Assembly: GCF_900105325.1 (NCBI RefSeq)
Contig: NZ_FNSU01000003.1
Span: 2,108,001-2,172,000 of the forward strand
Source: Pseudomonas marginalis
GTDB taxonomy: Bacteria > Pseudomonadota > Gammaproteobacteria > Pseudomonadales > Pseudomonadaceae
Direction: 5' to 3'
Length of the DNA stretch: 64,000 nucleotides
How positions within the stretch are numbered: position 1 is the first letter of the stretch; each line of letters opens with the position of its first letter. The position numbers and the translations under genes were made by a program. The notes under the pieces are model-generated. The model was not told where the DNA came from, made no database searches, and was given only the letters and a program-made list of their open reading frames with translations. This document shows positions 52,654-60,758 of this stretch, piece after piece.

Positions 52654-53135
52654 AAAACCGCCAGGAGCCCCTTTACCTTATAGATCCTCGCTCTCTTTGG
52701 GCGCGTCACAGACTGGCGTTGTTTGGCGGTCTTATAGCCTTGTGCCTTTCGATTGCCACCACCGGCACCCTGATGAATCTCACCTACTTCGCCCACGCAT
52801 CCGATGAACTGACCAGTAATGCGTTCTTCATCGCAGGCGGGATTGCGTGTGCGGTATTCGGCGTCGCGCAGAGCTTGGTCCTTCACGGTTATCCACGATG
52901 GGTGTGGCTTCAGGTGGGTGTGTTCCTCATCTACTTACTGCTCGTAGTGCCGACAATCCTTTACAGCCCCGATCACCTCCTATTTACCCTTGCCTTACTA
53001 AGCCCGTTGATCGGGCTTCTATGCCTGAACAGCAAACGCCAACGACAAATGCGCCGAGAGATGTTGGAAATCAGGCATAAACGCAACGGCGTTATCGCCA
53101 CCCTGAAACAACAGGGCCGCTGGAAATGGTGGTGA
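52650..53135 (+). CDS. Putative membrane immunity protein, copy 2
   Basis: A 161-residue paralogue of 50139-50645 with about four membrane helices (LALFGGLIALCLSIATTGTL, FFIAGGIACAVFGVAQSLVL, WLQVGVFLIYLLLVVPTIL, LFTLALLSPLIGLLCL). The tail NSKRQRQMRREMLEIRHKRN and the final QGRWKWW are shared; the N-terminus differs. It is expected to neutralise the cognate effector. The gene ends 3 bp from the convergent monooxygenase gene. Confidence 0.65.
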   Translation: MKNRQEPLYLIDPRSLWARHRLALFGGLIALCLSIATTGTLMNLTYFAHASDELTSNAFFIAGGIACAVFGVAQSLVLHGYPRWVWLQVGVFLIYLLLVVPTILYSPDHLLFTLALLSPLIGLLCLNSKRQRQMRREMLEIRHKRNGVIATLKQQGRWKWW

Positions 53136-53138
53136 GCC

Positions 53139-54473
53139 TCAGGCCGCCTCGCTCCTTGCCGCCGTATGCCGATTCACCGGCACCGGCAAGCCCAGATGCC
53201 CACGCAACGTGCTGTGGCTGTACTCACTGCGAAACAACCCGCGCTCGCGCAACAATGGCAGCACCTGGTCGGTAAACCGCGCAAAGTCATCCGGCGCGCC
53301 GACATGGATATTGAAACCATCCACCGCCCCTTCGACAAACCAGCGTTCGATCTCGTCCGCCACGGTCTTGGGGGATCCGACAAAGCTCGAGAACGGCTTG
53401 GCAAAACGCAACGCCGCCTGGCGTAGGGTCAACTGCTGGTCACGGGCGACTTGCTTGATGTTTTCGGCATGCCCGCGATAGCCGTTGCTGCCTAGGTCGC
53501 CCAGGTCCGGGAACGGCTCATCCAGCGGGTACTGGCTGAAGTCGTGGTAGTTGAACGGTCGCCCCAACTGCACCAGTGCCTTGTTCAAATCCAGCTCGCC
53601 ATTGCGTTCGCGGTCGATGGCCTGGGCTTGCTCGTCGGTATCGGCAATGATCGGCGAAATGCCCGGCAGGATGGTCACGTGGTCGGGGTTGCGTCCGGCG
53701 GCGGCGGTGCGTTGTTTGATGTCGCGGTAGTAGGCCTGGGCGTCCTCGAAATTGCCCACGCCGGCAAAAATGCCCTCGGCATAGTTGGCCGCCAGGCTGC
53801 GTCCGGACTCGGAAATACCCGCCTGGAAAATCACCGGCTGGCCCTGGGCTGAGCGTGCGATATTCAACGGCCCGGTCACCGAGAAGAACTCGCCATGGTG
53901 GTCCAGGCGATGCTGGCGTTGCGGGTCGAGGAACACGCCGCTGGCCTTGTCGCGCACGAAGGCGTCGTCCTCGTAGGAATCCCATAGCCCCTGCACCACC
54001 TCCAGGTGCTCGGCCGCGCGGCGATAACGCTCGGTGTGGTCGATATGCTGCTCACGGCCGAAGTTGCCGGCCGCACCTTCCAGGCCGGTGGTGACCACGT
54101 TCCAACCGGCGCGGCCGCCGCTGATCAGGTCCAGGGAGGCAAACTGGCGGGCGACGTTGAAGGGTTCGGTATAGGACGTGGTCAGGGTGGCCACCAGGCC
54201 GATCTTCGAGGTGGCGCCGGCCACGGCCGAGAGCAGGGTCAGCGGCTCCAGGCGGTTGAGAAAATGCGGTGCCGAATCCGGGGTGATGTAGGGGCTGTCG
54301 ACGATGAACACCAGGTCGAACTTTGCCGCTTCCGCCTGCTGCGCCTGGGCGCGATACCAATTGATGTCCACACTGGCGTCGCCGGGGATTTGCGGGTGCA
54401 GCCATTCGTTTTGCGCGGTGCCGACGCCGGTGAGGATGGCACCGAACCTGAGTTGCCGGGGTAAGTGGGACAT
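53139..54473 (-). CDS. LLM-class flavin-dependent monooxygenase (NtaA/SnaA/DszA type)
   Basis: A 444-residue bacterial-luciferase-fold oxygenase starting MSHLPRQLRFGAILTGVG. NtaA/SnaA/DszA-family features: WLHPQIPGDASVDINWY, SPYITPDSAPHFLNRLEPLTLLSAVA, GRAGWNVVTTGLEGAAGNFGREQH and YRDIKQRTAAAGRNPDHVTILPGISPI. These enzymes use reduced FMN to oxygenate sulfur or nitrogen compounds, for example dibenzothiophene or nitrilotriacetate. It lies 310 bp from a methyltransferase gene and beside the tox-like cluster, and could be an accessory enzyme there or a separate sulfur-acquisition gene. Confidence 0.85.
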   Translation of the reverse strand: MSHLPRQLRFGAILTGVGTAQNEWLHPQIPGDASVDINWYRAQAQQAEAAKFDLVFIVDSPYITPDSAPHFLNRLEPLTLLSAVAGATSKIGLVATLTTSYTEPFNVARQFASLDLISGGRAGWNVVTTGLEGAAGNFGREQHIDHTERYRRAAEHLEVVQGLWDSYEDDAFVRDKASGVFLDPQRQHRLDHHGEFFSVTGPLNIARSAQGQPVIFQAGISESGRSLAANYAEGIFAGVGNFEDAQAYYRDIKQRTAAAGRNPDHVTILPGISPIIADTDEQAQAIDRERNGELDLNKALVQLGRPFNYHDFSQYPLDEPFPDLGDLGSNGYRGHAENIKQVARDQQLTLRQAALRFAKPFSSFVGSPKTVADEIERWFVEGAVDGFNIHVGAPDDFARFTDQVLPLLRERGLFRSEYSHSTLRGHLGLPVPVNRHTAARSEAA

Positions 54474-54570
54474 CACGATATTCCTCCGTGGATGGCAGCG
54501 ACGCTGACCTGTGGAGAAGGACCATAAGGCCCATCGACAGGCTTGTGAAATGCTTTGTGGATCTATGCTA

Positions 54571-54588
54571 ATCATTAAAAATAATGAT
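54571..54588. promoter_or_regulatory. ATCATTA-AAAA-TAATGAT palindrome in the divergent region
   Basis: A perfect inverted repeat in an AT-rich stretch (54555-54620) between the monooxygenase gene (minus) and the methyltransferase gene (plus). It is a good candidate operator for either. 54620-54782 shows no other structure. Confidence 0.45.
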
Positions 54589-54782
54589 CAAAACAATAGA
54601 AGATATTCCACAAACACATAATAAACCCAGCGCGCGCCTATCAGCAGGCTGACCCGATCGAGGCGCACCGCCCACCAAGCCGTTTGTTAAATCGAGGCGT
54701 TAGGCCTAATATCGCAAGTCATACCTTGCATAAAAATGCCAAGGCTTGCACATCCCCCAGCCCGCATATTCGAAGGAGTGGC

Positions 54783-55517
54783 ATGCAGATGAAAGAATCC
54801 AAAGAAGTGTACGAACGCATCAGTGAACAGTTCGAGGATTTCACCGCCAGGGCCTCTCAGCGCAAGGTCGAGGTCGACACCTTCCGCAGCATGGTCGGTA
54901 ATATCGAGGGCCTGCATATCCTGGACCTGGCCTGTGGGCATGGTTTCTTCAGTCGCCAGTTGAAGGACTGGGGGGCAGCCAAGGTGCATGGCGTGGATAT
55001 TTCCGAAAACATGATTTACCAGGCGCGGCAAGCCAACGACGGTATCGCCTACGAAGTGCGGGATGTGGCGAAGATGGGCCGTATCGGCGCCTACGACATG
55101 GTGACGGCGGCCTGGCTGTTCAACTATGCCAGCAGTGTCGACGAACTGAGCAAGATGTTTCAGTCGGCCGCCGACAACCTGAAGCCCGGCGGCCAATTGG
55201 TGGCCTACACCGCCAATCCGTCGTTCGAACTGCAAAAAGGCAATTTCACTCGCTATGGGATTGAGGTGTTCGATGAAACCCCGGTCGCCGGCGGGTTTCG
55301 CTGCAACGCGCAGTTCATGTCATCGCCCCCCGCACCGTTTACCTACTATCGCTGGGAGCATGGCGTGTACGAAGAAGCCGCACGAGTAGCCGGTTTCAAC
55401 CAGCTCACCTGGGTCGCCCCGCTGATCAGTGAACACAGCCGCACCTCCATGGGTGCGGGGTACTGGCAACTGTTCGAGCGCAACAGCCTGCAGATCGGTT
55501 TGACCTGCCGCAAATAA
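54783..55517 (+). CDS. Class I SAM-dependent methyltransferase
   Basis: A 244-residue methyltransferase: motif I HILDLACGHGFFSRQL (residues about 48-63), motif II/III VHGVDISENMI and YEVRDVAKMG, and a C-terminal segment GFNQLTWVAPLISEHSRTSMGAGYWQ. AAGGAG lies four bases before the ATG at 54783; a second ATG at 54789 is also possible. The target is unknown. It is next to the tox-like cluster but transcribed toward it, sharing the terminator at 55525-55556 with the RibD gene; whether it belongs is uncertain. Confidence 0.82.
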   Translation: MQMKESKEVYERISEQFEDFTARASQRKVEVDTFRSMVGNIEGLHILDLACGHGFFSRQLKDWGAAKVHGVDISENMIYQARQANDGIAYEVRDVAKMGRIGAYDMVTAAWLFNYASSVDELSKMFQSAADNLKPGGQLVAYTANPSFELQKGNFTRYGIEVFDETPVAGGFRCNAQFMSSPPAPFTYYRWEHGVYEEAARVAGFNQLTWVAPLISEHSRTSMGAGYWQLFERNSLQIGLTCRK

Positions 55518-55524
55518 TCGCGCA

Positions 55525-55556
55525 GTGATCGTTTCCACGCGCGTGGGAACGATCAC
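55525..55556. terminator. Bidirectional palindromic terminator
   Basis: GTGATCGTTTCCACGC (55525-55540) pairs with GCGTGGGAACGATCAC (55541-55556), one G-T wobble, no loop beyond the centre. It lies between the converging methyltransferase and RibD-like genes and overlaps the stop codon of the latter. Confidence 0.65.
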
Positions 55557-56656
55557 GCCAGGGCGCCGACCGGCCGCAATCGCACCCGGATGTCCGCCCC
55601 CACCAGGCATTGCTCGATGATCGACAACGGTTGCGCCTGCCCCAGATCGGTCAAGCCATCCAGCGCCAGCAACGGCCGTGCATCACTGCCCAGGAACAGC
55701 GGGGCGATGTAGACCAGCCACTCATCCACCAGGCCTGCTGCCGCAAAGGCGCCACACAATACCGGGCCGGCCTCGACCTGGACCTCGTTGCACCCCTCCT
55801 CAGCCAGGACCGTCATGACCTCTCGCAGGTCAAGCCCGTCGCCGTCCACCCCGACCTGCCGGAAACGCACACCCGCAGGTGGTGGGTGCGCCGGCTGGAC
55901 GCCGGGCCCATGAAACACCAGGGTCGGTGCCGCGCCATCCAGCACATGGGCCTGGGCATCGCCCTTGAGATGCTGGTCGAGCACCACCCGCAGCGGAACG
56001 GAAAACGCCGCGTGCGGGTCGGGCAGGCGCACCGTCAGGCGCGGGTTGTCCGCCAGCAGCGTGCCACTGCCGGTGAGCACCGCGCAGGCCCGGGCGCGCC
56101 ACACTTGCACATCGTCCCGGGCCTCGGGCGAGGTGATCCATTTGGATTGCCCGTTACCCAGGGCCGTGCGACCGTCCAGGCTCATGGCCAGTTTGATCCG
56201 CAACCATGGCCGCTTGCGTTCGGTACGTGAAAAAAACCCCTGGTTCAACTCGCGCGCCTCCGGACACGGCAAGTGTTCGACCAGCACACCCGCCGCCTCA
56301 AGCCGCTCAATGCCATGATGCTCATGCTGGGAGCGGTCGACACTGGCAATCACCACCCGCGCCACCCCGGCCCTGATCAACGCGTCGGCACAGGGCGGCG
56401 TGCGCCCATGCCCGCCGCACGGTTCCAGGGTGACGTAGGCGGTGGCGCCCCGCGCATCGGCGCCCGCCTCGCGCAGGGCATTGACTTCGGCGTGTGCCTG
56501 CCCCGCCCACTCGTGCCAGCCCTGGCCAAGCAGCAAGTCGCCCTTGGCGATCACGCAACCGACCCGGGGGTTGGGTGCCGTGGTAAAGGCCCCCCGGTCA
56601 GCCAGTTTCAGGGCGAGCCGCATGAAGTGCATGTCGCGCGCCAGCGCCAGGCTCAT
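55553..56656 (-). CDS. ribD: RibD-type pyrimidine deaminase/reductase, probable azapteridine biosynthesis enzyme (ToxE-like)
   Basis: A 367-residue bifunctional RibD homologue. The deaminase half has HAEVNALREAGADARG (His55, Glu57) and PCGGHGRTPPC (Cys80, Cys89), the zinc-binding cytidine-deaminase signature. The reductase half from about residue 150 (RPWLRIKLAMSLDGRTALGNGQSKWITSPEARDDV) is complete. In riboflavin synthesis RibD converts the GTP cyclohydrolase product to 5-amino-6-ribitylamino precursors; in Burkholderia toxoflavin clusters ToxE plays this part. It lies in an operon without ribC/E/H and next to ToxB/C/D-like genes, so I treat it as a dedicated copy. It overlaps the methyltransferase gene by four bases. 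Confidence 0.85.
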   Translation of the reverse strand: MSLALARDMHFMRLALKLADRGAFTTAPNPRVGCVIAKGDLLLGQGWHEWAGQAHAEVNALREAGADARGATAYVTLEPCGGHGRTPPCADALIRAGVARVVIASVDRSQHEHHGIERLEAAGVLVEHLPCPEARELNQGFFSRTERKRPWLRIKLAMSLDGRTALGNGQSKWITSPEARDDVQVWRARACAVLTGSGTLLADNPRLTVRLPDPHAAFSVPLRVVLDQHLKGDAQAHVLDGAAPTLVFHGPGVQPAHPPPAGVRFRQVGVDGDGLDLREVMTVLAEEGCNEVQVEAGPVLCGAFAAAGLVDEWLVYIAPLFLGSDARPLLALDGLTDLGQAQPLSIIEQCLVGADIRVRLRPVGALA

Positions 56657-57330
56657 GTGCGAACCAGCGCCAACAGGTACACCGCCTCGCCATGCTGGCG
56701 CTCGATCACCACCAGGTCCTGCCAGGTGAAACCAAACGCTTCCAGGGTGTCGCGCACGCCCTGTTCGGTGAAGAAATAACCTTGACGCTGGTTATCCATC
56801 TCGCGCCAGCCCGGCTCCGGGTTGCTCGCGTCGACGCCGAAGACGTTGAGCCCGATCAACGCGCCAGGGCGCGCGTACTGGCGGATATTGGCCAGGTAAC
56901 GGCCCCACTCGTCCGGATGCTGGTGATGGAAGCAGCCATTGTCGAGTACACCGTCAAACGCCTCCCCCGCCGGTGGCTGCCAATCCTGCAGGGCACTGCA
57001 CACCAGGCTGAGACGCTCGCCCCAGCGTTTGCGCAGCAGCGGCCAGCTGGAATTCTCGACGATGTCCAGGCCGGTCACCCGGTGCCCTGCCAGGATGAAC
57101 TCCGAGGCATCCCGCGCACGGCCGACTCCCACGTCGAGGATATGCTGGTCCGGCGTCGGCCCCAGTGCCTCGAGGAAAACCCGGGCGGCCTTGGCCATGC
57201 CAATGTCCCAGGACCACTCATCTTCACCATGGCTGTAGCGGTGGACAAATGAGGTGTCGAGCGCCCGGCGGTACGTCGATACGTCCATGAATTGCGCTTG
57301 CTTGCTCATATCAGGCAGTCCTTGGGTCAA
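56653..57330 (-). CDS. SAM-dependent methyltransferase (ToxA-like candidate)
   Basis: A 225-residue class I methyltransferase: motif I HILDVGVGRARDASEF, GLDIVENSSWPLLRKRWGERLSLV with the acidic residue of motif II, FDGVLDNGCFHHQHPDEW as motif IV. Length and position fit the ToxA role of N-methylating the azapteridine ring (1,6-didesmethyltoxoflavin to toxoflavin) in toxoflavin clusters. The ATG overlaps the WD40 gene stop by four bases and RibD follows by four more, so it sits inside the operon. Function in the product pathway is inferred. Confidence 0.7.
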   Translation of the reverse strand: MTQGLPDMSKQAQFMDVSTYRRALDTSFVHRYSHGEDEWSWDIGMAKAARVFLEALGPTPDQHILDVGVGRARDASEFILAGHRVTGLDIVENSSWPLLRKRWGERLSLVCSALQDWQPPAGEAFDGVLDNGCFHHQHPDEWGRYLANIRQYARPGALIGLNVFGVDASNPEPGWREMDNQRQGYFFTEQGVRDTLEAFGFTWQDLVVIERQHGEAVYLLALVRT

Positions 57331-59015
57331 GAGGCGCGACGGGTGGCGATCCCGTAGATCTGGCCATCGTAGGAACTGGCCAGGAAATCATCGCTGGCCG
57401 TGCTGTGGGTGATGCAGGAGATACCACTGGCGGTGGGACGCTGTACTTGCTGCCAGGAACGGCTGGGCAAGTCGAACAGCGCGATGGTGCCGCTGTAGTT
57501 CGCGGTGGCAATCACTTCGCCGTCGGCCGAGGCACAAATGCACTTGATGGAATTGCGGTGCGGCGTGTCATAGACCTCGTCACCGGACTCCAGCCATAGG
57601 CGCAATTTCAGGTCGCGACCAATGCTGGCGAAACCGCCGTCGACCCGGCAGCAACCGTTGGAGATACGCGTGTGGGCATTTTCGATATGCCGCGCGCAAC
57701 TGAAGTCGCTGATAGTGTGCAGGGCGGCGGCGGCCGAGGCGCATACGCTGAACAGGTGATGCTCGTTGGCCGCCACGCCTTTGATCGCGTTGTCGTGCAT
57801 CGGGATCGACGCCACCAGTTCCAGGCTGTTATCGCCGGCGATGACAAACACCAGGCCTTCGCCGGTGTAGGTTCCGATCAATGCATGCAGTTGGCCATTG
57901 CGCTGGAACGTGGTGCCGCAATTGAGCGGCGAGCGATGCTGATACAACAGGCGCCCGCTGAGGGCATCGAACACTTGGCCCATCTGCCCGCCGGTCAGCA
58001 GCAGCGGGCCGAACGGCAGCAGGAAGTTGCACAGGCTGCCGACGCCGCTCACGGGCTGGTTATCGCGAAACAGCAGGCCCGCGTCACCGATGCTGTATTG
58101 CCCGCCCTCGGTGGTCACCACGGCGTTGATGCTCACCGCCGGCTGAATGCCGTCCACGGTCCACTGATCGTGTTCATAATCCCAGGTGGCGTAGCGCGAG
58201 CCGAAGGTGGCGAACACCAAGGCGTCACTGCCGACGAACGCACAGCTGCGCGGCCAGACGATGCTCGGCAAATTGGTGCTGCGCAGGCGCTCCAACTGCG
58301 TGCCATCGAAGCGCCAGAGGATCGCCAGGCGGTCATAACTCAAGGTCACCAGCAGCTGTTTTTCATCATTCCAGACAATGCGCTTGATCCCGGCATCGTG
58401 GGCAGGAACGGAGCGGATCTCGCCTCCATGGATGATCGAGATACGCCCTTCGTCGTCACCGGCAAACACTACGCCGGCGCGGGTAATGGCGACGGTATCG
58501 GTCTCGACGCCACCGATGTCGACTTCATCGCATTGCTCGAAGGTGCTGGTGTCCCACTGGCGCACCGTGCCGTCGTCGCTGCTGGAAATCAGGCGTTTGC
58601 CATCCGGCGACCAGACCACGGAAATCACATCGGCCTGATGCCCGCGGCAGGTGCCCTTGAGGTTGCCGTCGAGGTCGAAGAGGCGCAGTTGATGATCGCG
58701 CGAGCAGGTCGCGATTGACGCACCGTCCGGCGAGAACACCGCCATTTCCACGTCGTCGTCATGCCCCGACAGCACGGCCTTGAGGCGCATGCTCGGCACT
58801 TCCCAGACGCGGGCGGTGTAGTCGCTGCTGGCGCTCACCAGGTACTTGCCATCGGCACTGAACGCGCACTGGTTGGCCAGGTGGTCATGGCTGACGCGGT
58901 GGATCGAATGCCCGGTCTGGGCGTTCCACAGAATGACTTGGTTGTCGTAGCCGGCGGTGGCGATGAACTCACCAGCATGGGCGGCGACGCCGCTGATAGG
59001 GCCTATGTGTCTCAT
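57327..59015 (-). CDS. WD40-repeat protein (ToxC-like)
   Basis: A 562-residue protein made of WD40 beta-propeller blades. Repeats such as DGKYLVSASSDYTARVWEV, DGASIATCSRDHQLRLFDL and DGKRLISSSDDGTVRQWDT are visible in the N-terminal half; weaker ones continue to DGEVIATANYSGTIALFDL near residue 510. No catalytic motif is seen. ToxC in Burkholderia toxoflavin clusters is a WD-repeat protein, and here it is coded between ToxA-like and ToxB-like genes. It probably scaffolds enzymes. Confidence 0.8.
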   Translation of the reverse strand: MRHIGPISGVAAHAGEFIATAGYDNQVILWNAQTGHSIHRVSHDHLANQCAFSADGKYLVSASSDYTARVWEVPSMRLKAVLSGHDDDVEMAVFSPDGASIATCSRDHQLRLFDLDGNLKGTCRGHQADVISVVWSPDGKRLISSSDDGTVRQWDTSTFEQCDEVDIGGVETDTVAITRAGVVFAGDDEGRISIIHGGEIRSVPAHDAGIKRIVWNDEKQLLVTLSYDRLAILWRFDGTQLERLRSTNLPSIVWPRSCAFVGSDALVFATFGSRYATWDYEHDQWTVDGIQPAVSINAVVTTEGGQYSIGDAGLLFRDNQPVSGVGSLCNFLLPFGPLLLTGGQMGQVFDALSGRLLYQHRSPLNCGTTFQRNGQLHALIGTYTGEGLVFVIAGDNSLELVASIPMHDNAIKGVAANEHHLFSVCASAAAALHTISDFSCARHIENAHTRISNGCCRVDGGFASIGRDLKLRLWLESGDEVYDTPHRNSIKCICASADGEVIATANYSGTIALFDLPSRSWQQVQRPTASGISCITHSTASDDFLASSYDGQIYGIATRRAS

Positions 59016-59043
59016 CGAAAAGTCCTTTTCCTGGAGAATGAAA

Positions 59044-59640
59044 TCAAAGCTTGATGGTGTGGCTCGACTTGCTGACTTTTGATCGCAGGTAGTTGTGGTT
59101 GTGCTTGGTCAGGAACACCCCGGTCGGCACTGAGCTGACCACGTCGATCCCGCCATCGCACAACTGCTTGACCTTGTCCGGGTTGTTGGTCAGGAGCCGG
59201 CAGCGATGCACATCCAGGGCCCGCAGCATGGCGACCGCCGGGGCGAAACTGCGCGAGTCTTCCGGGTGGTTGAGCTTCACGTTGGCCTCGTAGGTGTCCA
59301 TGCCGGCGTCTTGCAGCAGGTAGGTTTCGAACTTCGAATACAGGCCGATACCGCGACCTTCCTGGCGCAGGTAGATCAGGTAGCCGCCTTCGGCATCGAG
59401 CGCCTTCAGGGCTTCCTGCAGCTGCGGGCCGCAATCGCAGCGCTGGGAACCGAACACATCACCGGTGATGCATTCGGAATGCACGCGCACCAGGGGCACA
59501 TCGGCATCGGGCTCACCGGCTCTGACGGCAAAGTGTTCATTGTTCTTGTCAAAGCCCTTGAACCCGTAGAAGTGGGCGTTGACCTCACCGCCAAGAATGG
59601 AGATGGGAACTTGCGTATGAAGCGTTACTGGAGTGTCCAT
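59044..59640 (-). CDS. ribA: GTP cyclohydrolase II, probable azapteridine biosynthesis enzyme (ToxB-like)
   Basis: A 198-residue single-domain RibA homologue. Zinc cysteines Cys57, Cys68 and Cys70 sit in HSECITGDVFGSQRCDCG, catalytic segment YLRQEGRGIGLYSKF follows, then YLLQDAGMDTYEANVKL and LLTNNPDKVKQL. It opens the GTP imidazole ring, releasing formate and pyrophosphate, giving the pyrimidine that RibD uses. A stand-alone copy beside ToxC/ToxD-like genes points to secondary metabolism, not riboflavin. Spacing is 28 bp to the WD40 gene and 10 bp to the SUMF1 gene. Confidence 0.85.
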   Translation of the reverse strand: MDTPVTLHTQVPISILGGEVNAHFYGFKGFDKNNEHFAVRAGEPDADVPLVRVHSECITGDVFGSQRCDCGPQLQEALKALDAEGGYLIYLRQEGRGIGLYSKFETYLLQDAGMDTYEANVKLNHPEDSRSFAPAVAMLRALDVHRCRLLTNNPDKVKQLCDGGIDVVSSVPTGVFLTKHNHNYLRSKVSKSSHTIKL

Positions 59641-59650
59641 GGCATAGCCT

Positions 59651-60682
59651 CTATGGAAGTGTCGCGTTCTGGCCAGAGTGGTTTTCTACCAAACGGAATC
59701 CCATGACATAGATGGGTCTTGGATAACGTCCATGTCGGCGCTGATTGCGCGCAAGATCCCTGAAGCGGGTGAAACTGCCGCCACGGGCTACCCGGTGCCT
59801 ACCAACATCCAGCACCAGGTCATCGTTGATCTCAGGCCCGCCCGGATAGGCCCGATAATCGTCGGCAACGTACTCTTCCACGTTGCCGGCCATGTCCAGC
59901 GCGCCAAACATCGAGGCGCCCTCGAGGAACACCCCGACGGGTGTCGACGTGAGCAACCCCAACTCGATGGTGTTGGCGTACTCGACATTGAAGGTTTCGC
60001 CCCAGGGAAACTGAGAGCGCTGCGGCCCTGCCGCGGCGTATTCCCACTGTGCTTCGCTGGGCAGCGCGAACGCGCGCCCGGTGCGTCGGCTCAGCCATTG
60101 GGCGTAGGCGTCGGCATCCACGTCGCTGACGCTGTAGACCGGGTGGTTGGCCTGGTGCTGGGGAAAGCGGCCAAAGGCCCAGCCGGTCGGCAGGAACGGA
60201 TAACCGGTATCCAACAGGAAGGCGCGATATTCGCTGTTGGTGACCGGGTAGCGACCGATGCGAAAGCTCGCCAGGTCGACCCGATGGTTGGGGGTTTCTT
60301 TCTCGATCCAACTGCGGTCCAGGCCCAGCCCGGCGTAGGCGGTCATGACCGCATCGACGCGCTGCGGCTCCAGGCCGATCTCGACCTGGGCGGCAGGAAC
60401 GTCGCACATGGCGGGGCTGAACACGTCGATGCGCGGGTCGCCCTTGTAGCCCAGCACTTCACCGGCGGCGATACGCCGCACCAGGGGTTCGGCAACCGAC
60501 TCGACCACCCGTAGCAGTTGTTCGATGGGCGCACTCATCAGCTGTCCGGTGGCGTCGGCGATTTGCCGGGTCAGTTCATATTCGACGTAAGCCTGCGGGT
60601 AGCCCATCAATACCCGATCAGACACGTTCTTTGGCAAAGGGCTCGGCAGCGTCGGCCAATGCCAACCGTATTGATTCGTCAT
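59651..60682 (-). CDS. SUMF1/formylglycine-generating-enzyme-fold protein (ToxD-like)
   Basis: A 343-residue protein. The N-terminal third (MTNQYGWHWPTLPSPLPKNV onward, to residue about 150) is a family-specific region. The C-terminal part is a SUMF1/FGE-sulfatase domain: FRIGRYPVTNSEYRAFL, LPSEAQWEYAAAG, ALDMAGNVEEYVADDY and RVARGGSFTRFRDLARNQRR near the end. ToxD in toxoflavin clusters has this fold. Role is not settled; such proteins include FeII- and Cu-dependent oxygenases such as EgtB. The start is set at 60682; the frame to 60715 lacks homology. Confidence 0.8.
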   Translation of the reverse strand: MTNQYGWHWPTLPSPLPKNVSDRVLMGYPQAYVEYELTRQIADATGQLMSAPIEQLLRVVESVAEPLVRRIAAGEVLGYKGDPRIDVFSPAMCDVPAAQVEIGLEPQRVDAVMTAYAGLGLDRSWIEKETPNHRVDLASFRIGRYPVTNSEYRAFLLDTGYPFLPTGWAFGRFPQHQANHPVYSVSDVDADAYAQWLSRRTGRAFALPSEAQWEYAAAGPQRSQFPWGETFNVEYANTIELGLLTSTPVGVFLEGASMFGALDMAGNVEEYVADDYRAYPGGPEINDDLVLDVGRHRVARGGSFTRFRDLARNQRRHGRYPRPIYVMGFRLVENHSGQNATLP

Positions 60683-60758
60683 AGGTACACCTTTATTCCG
60701 AGCGAACACATCCACGACCGAGCGCGAAACCGCTCGGCGTGTGGGGATCAGTCAGGTA

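Noticed and set aside
59044..59640. Housekeeping riboflavin operon
   Set aside because: The RibA and RibD copies are separated by WD40 and methyltransferase genes, and no ribE/ribH/nusB gene is nearby. A secondary-metabolite context is more likely.
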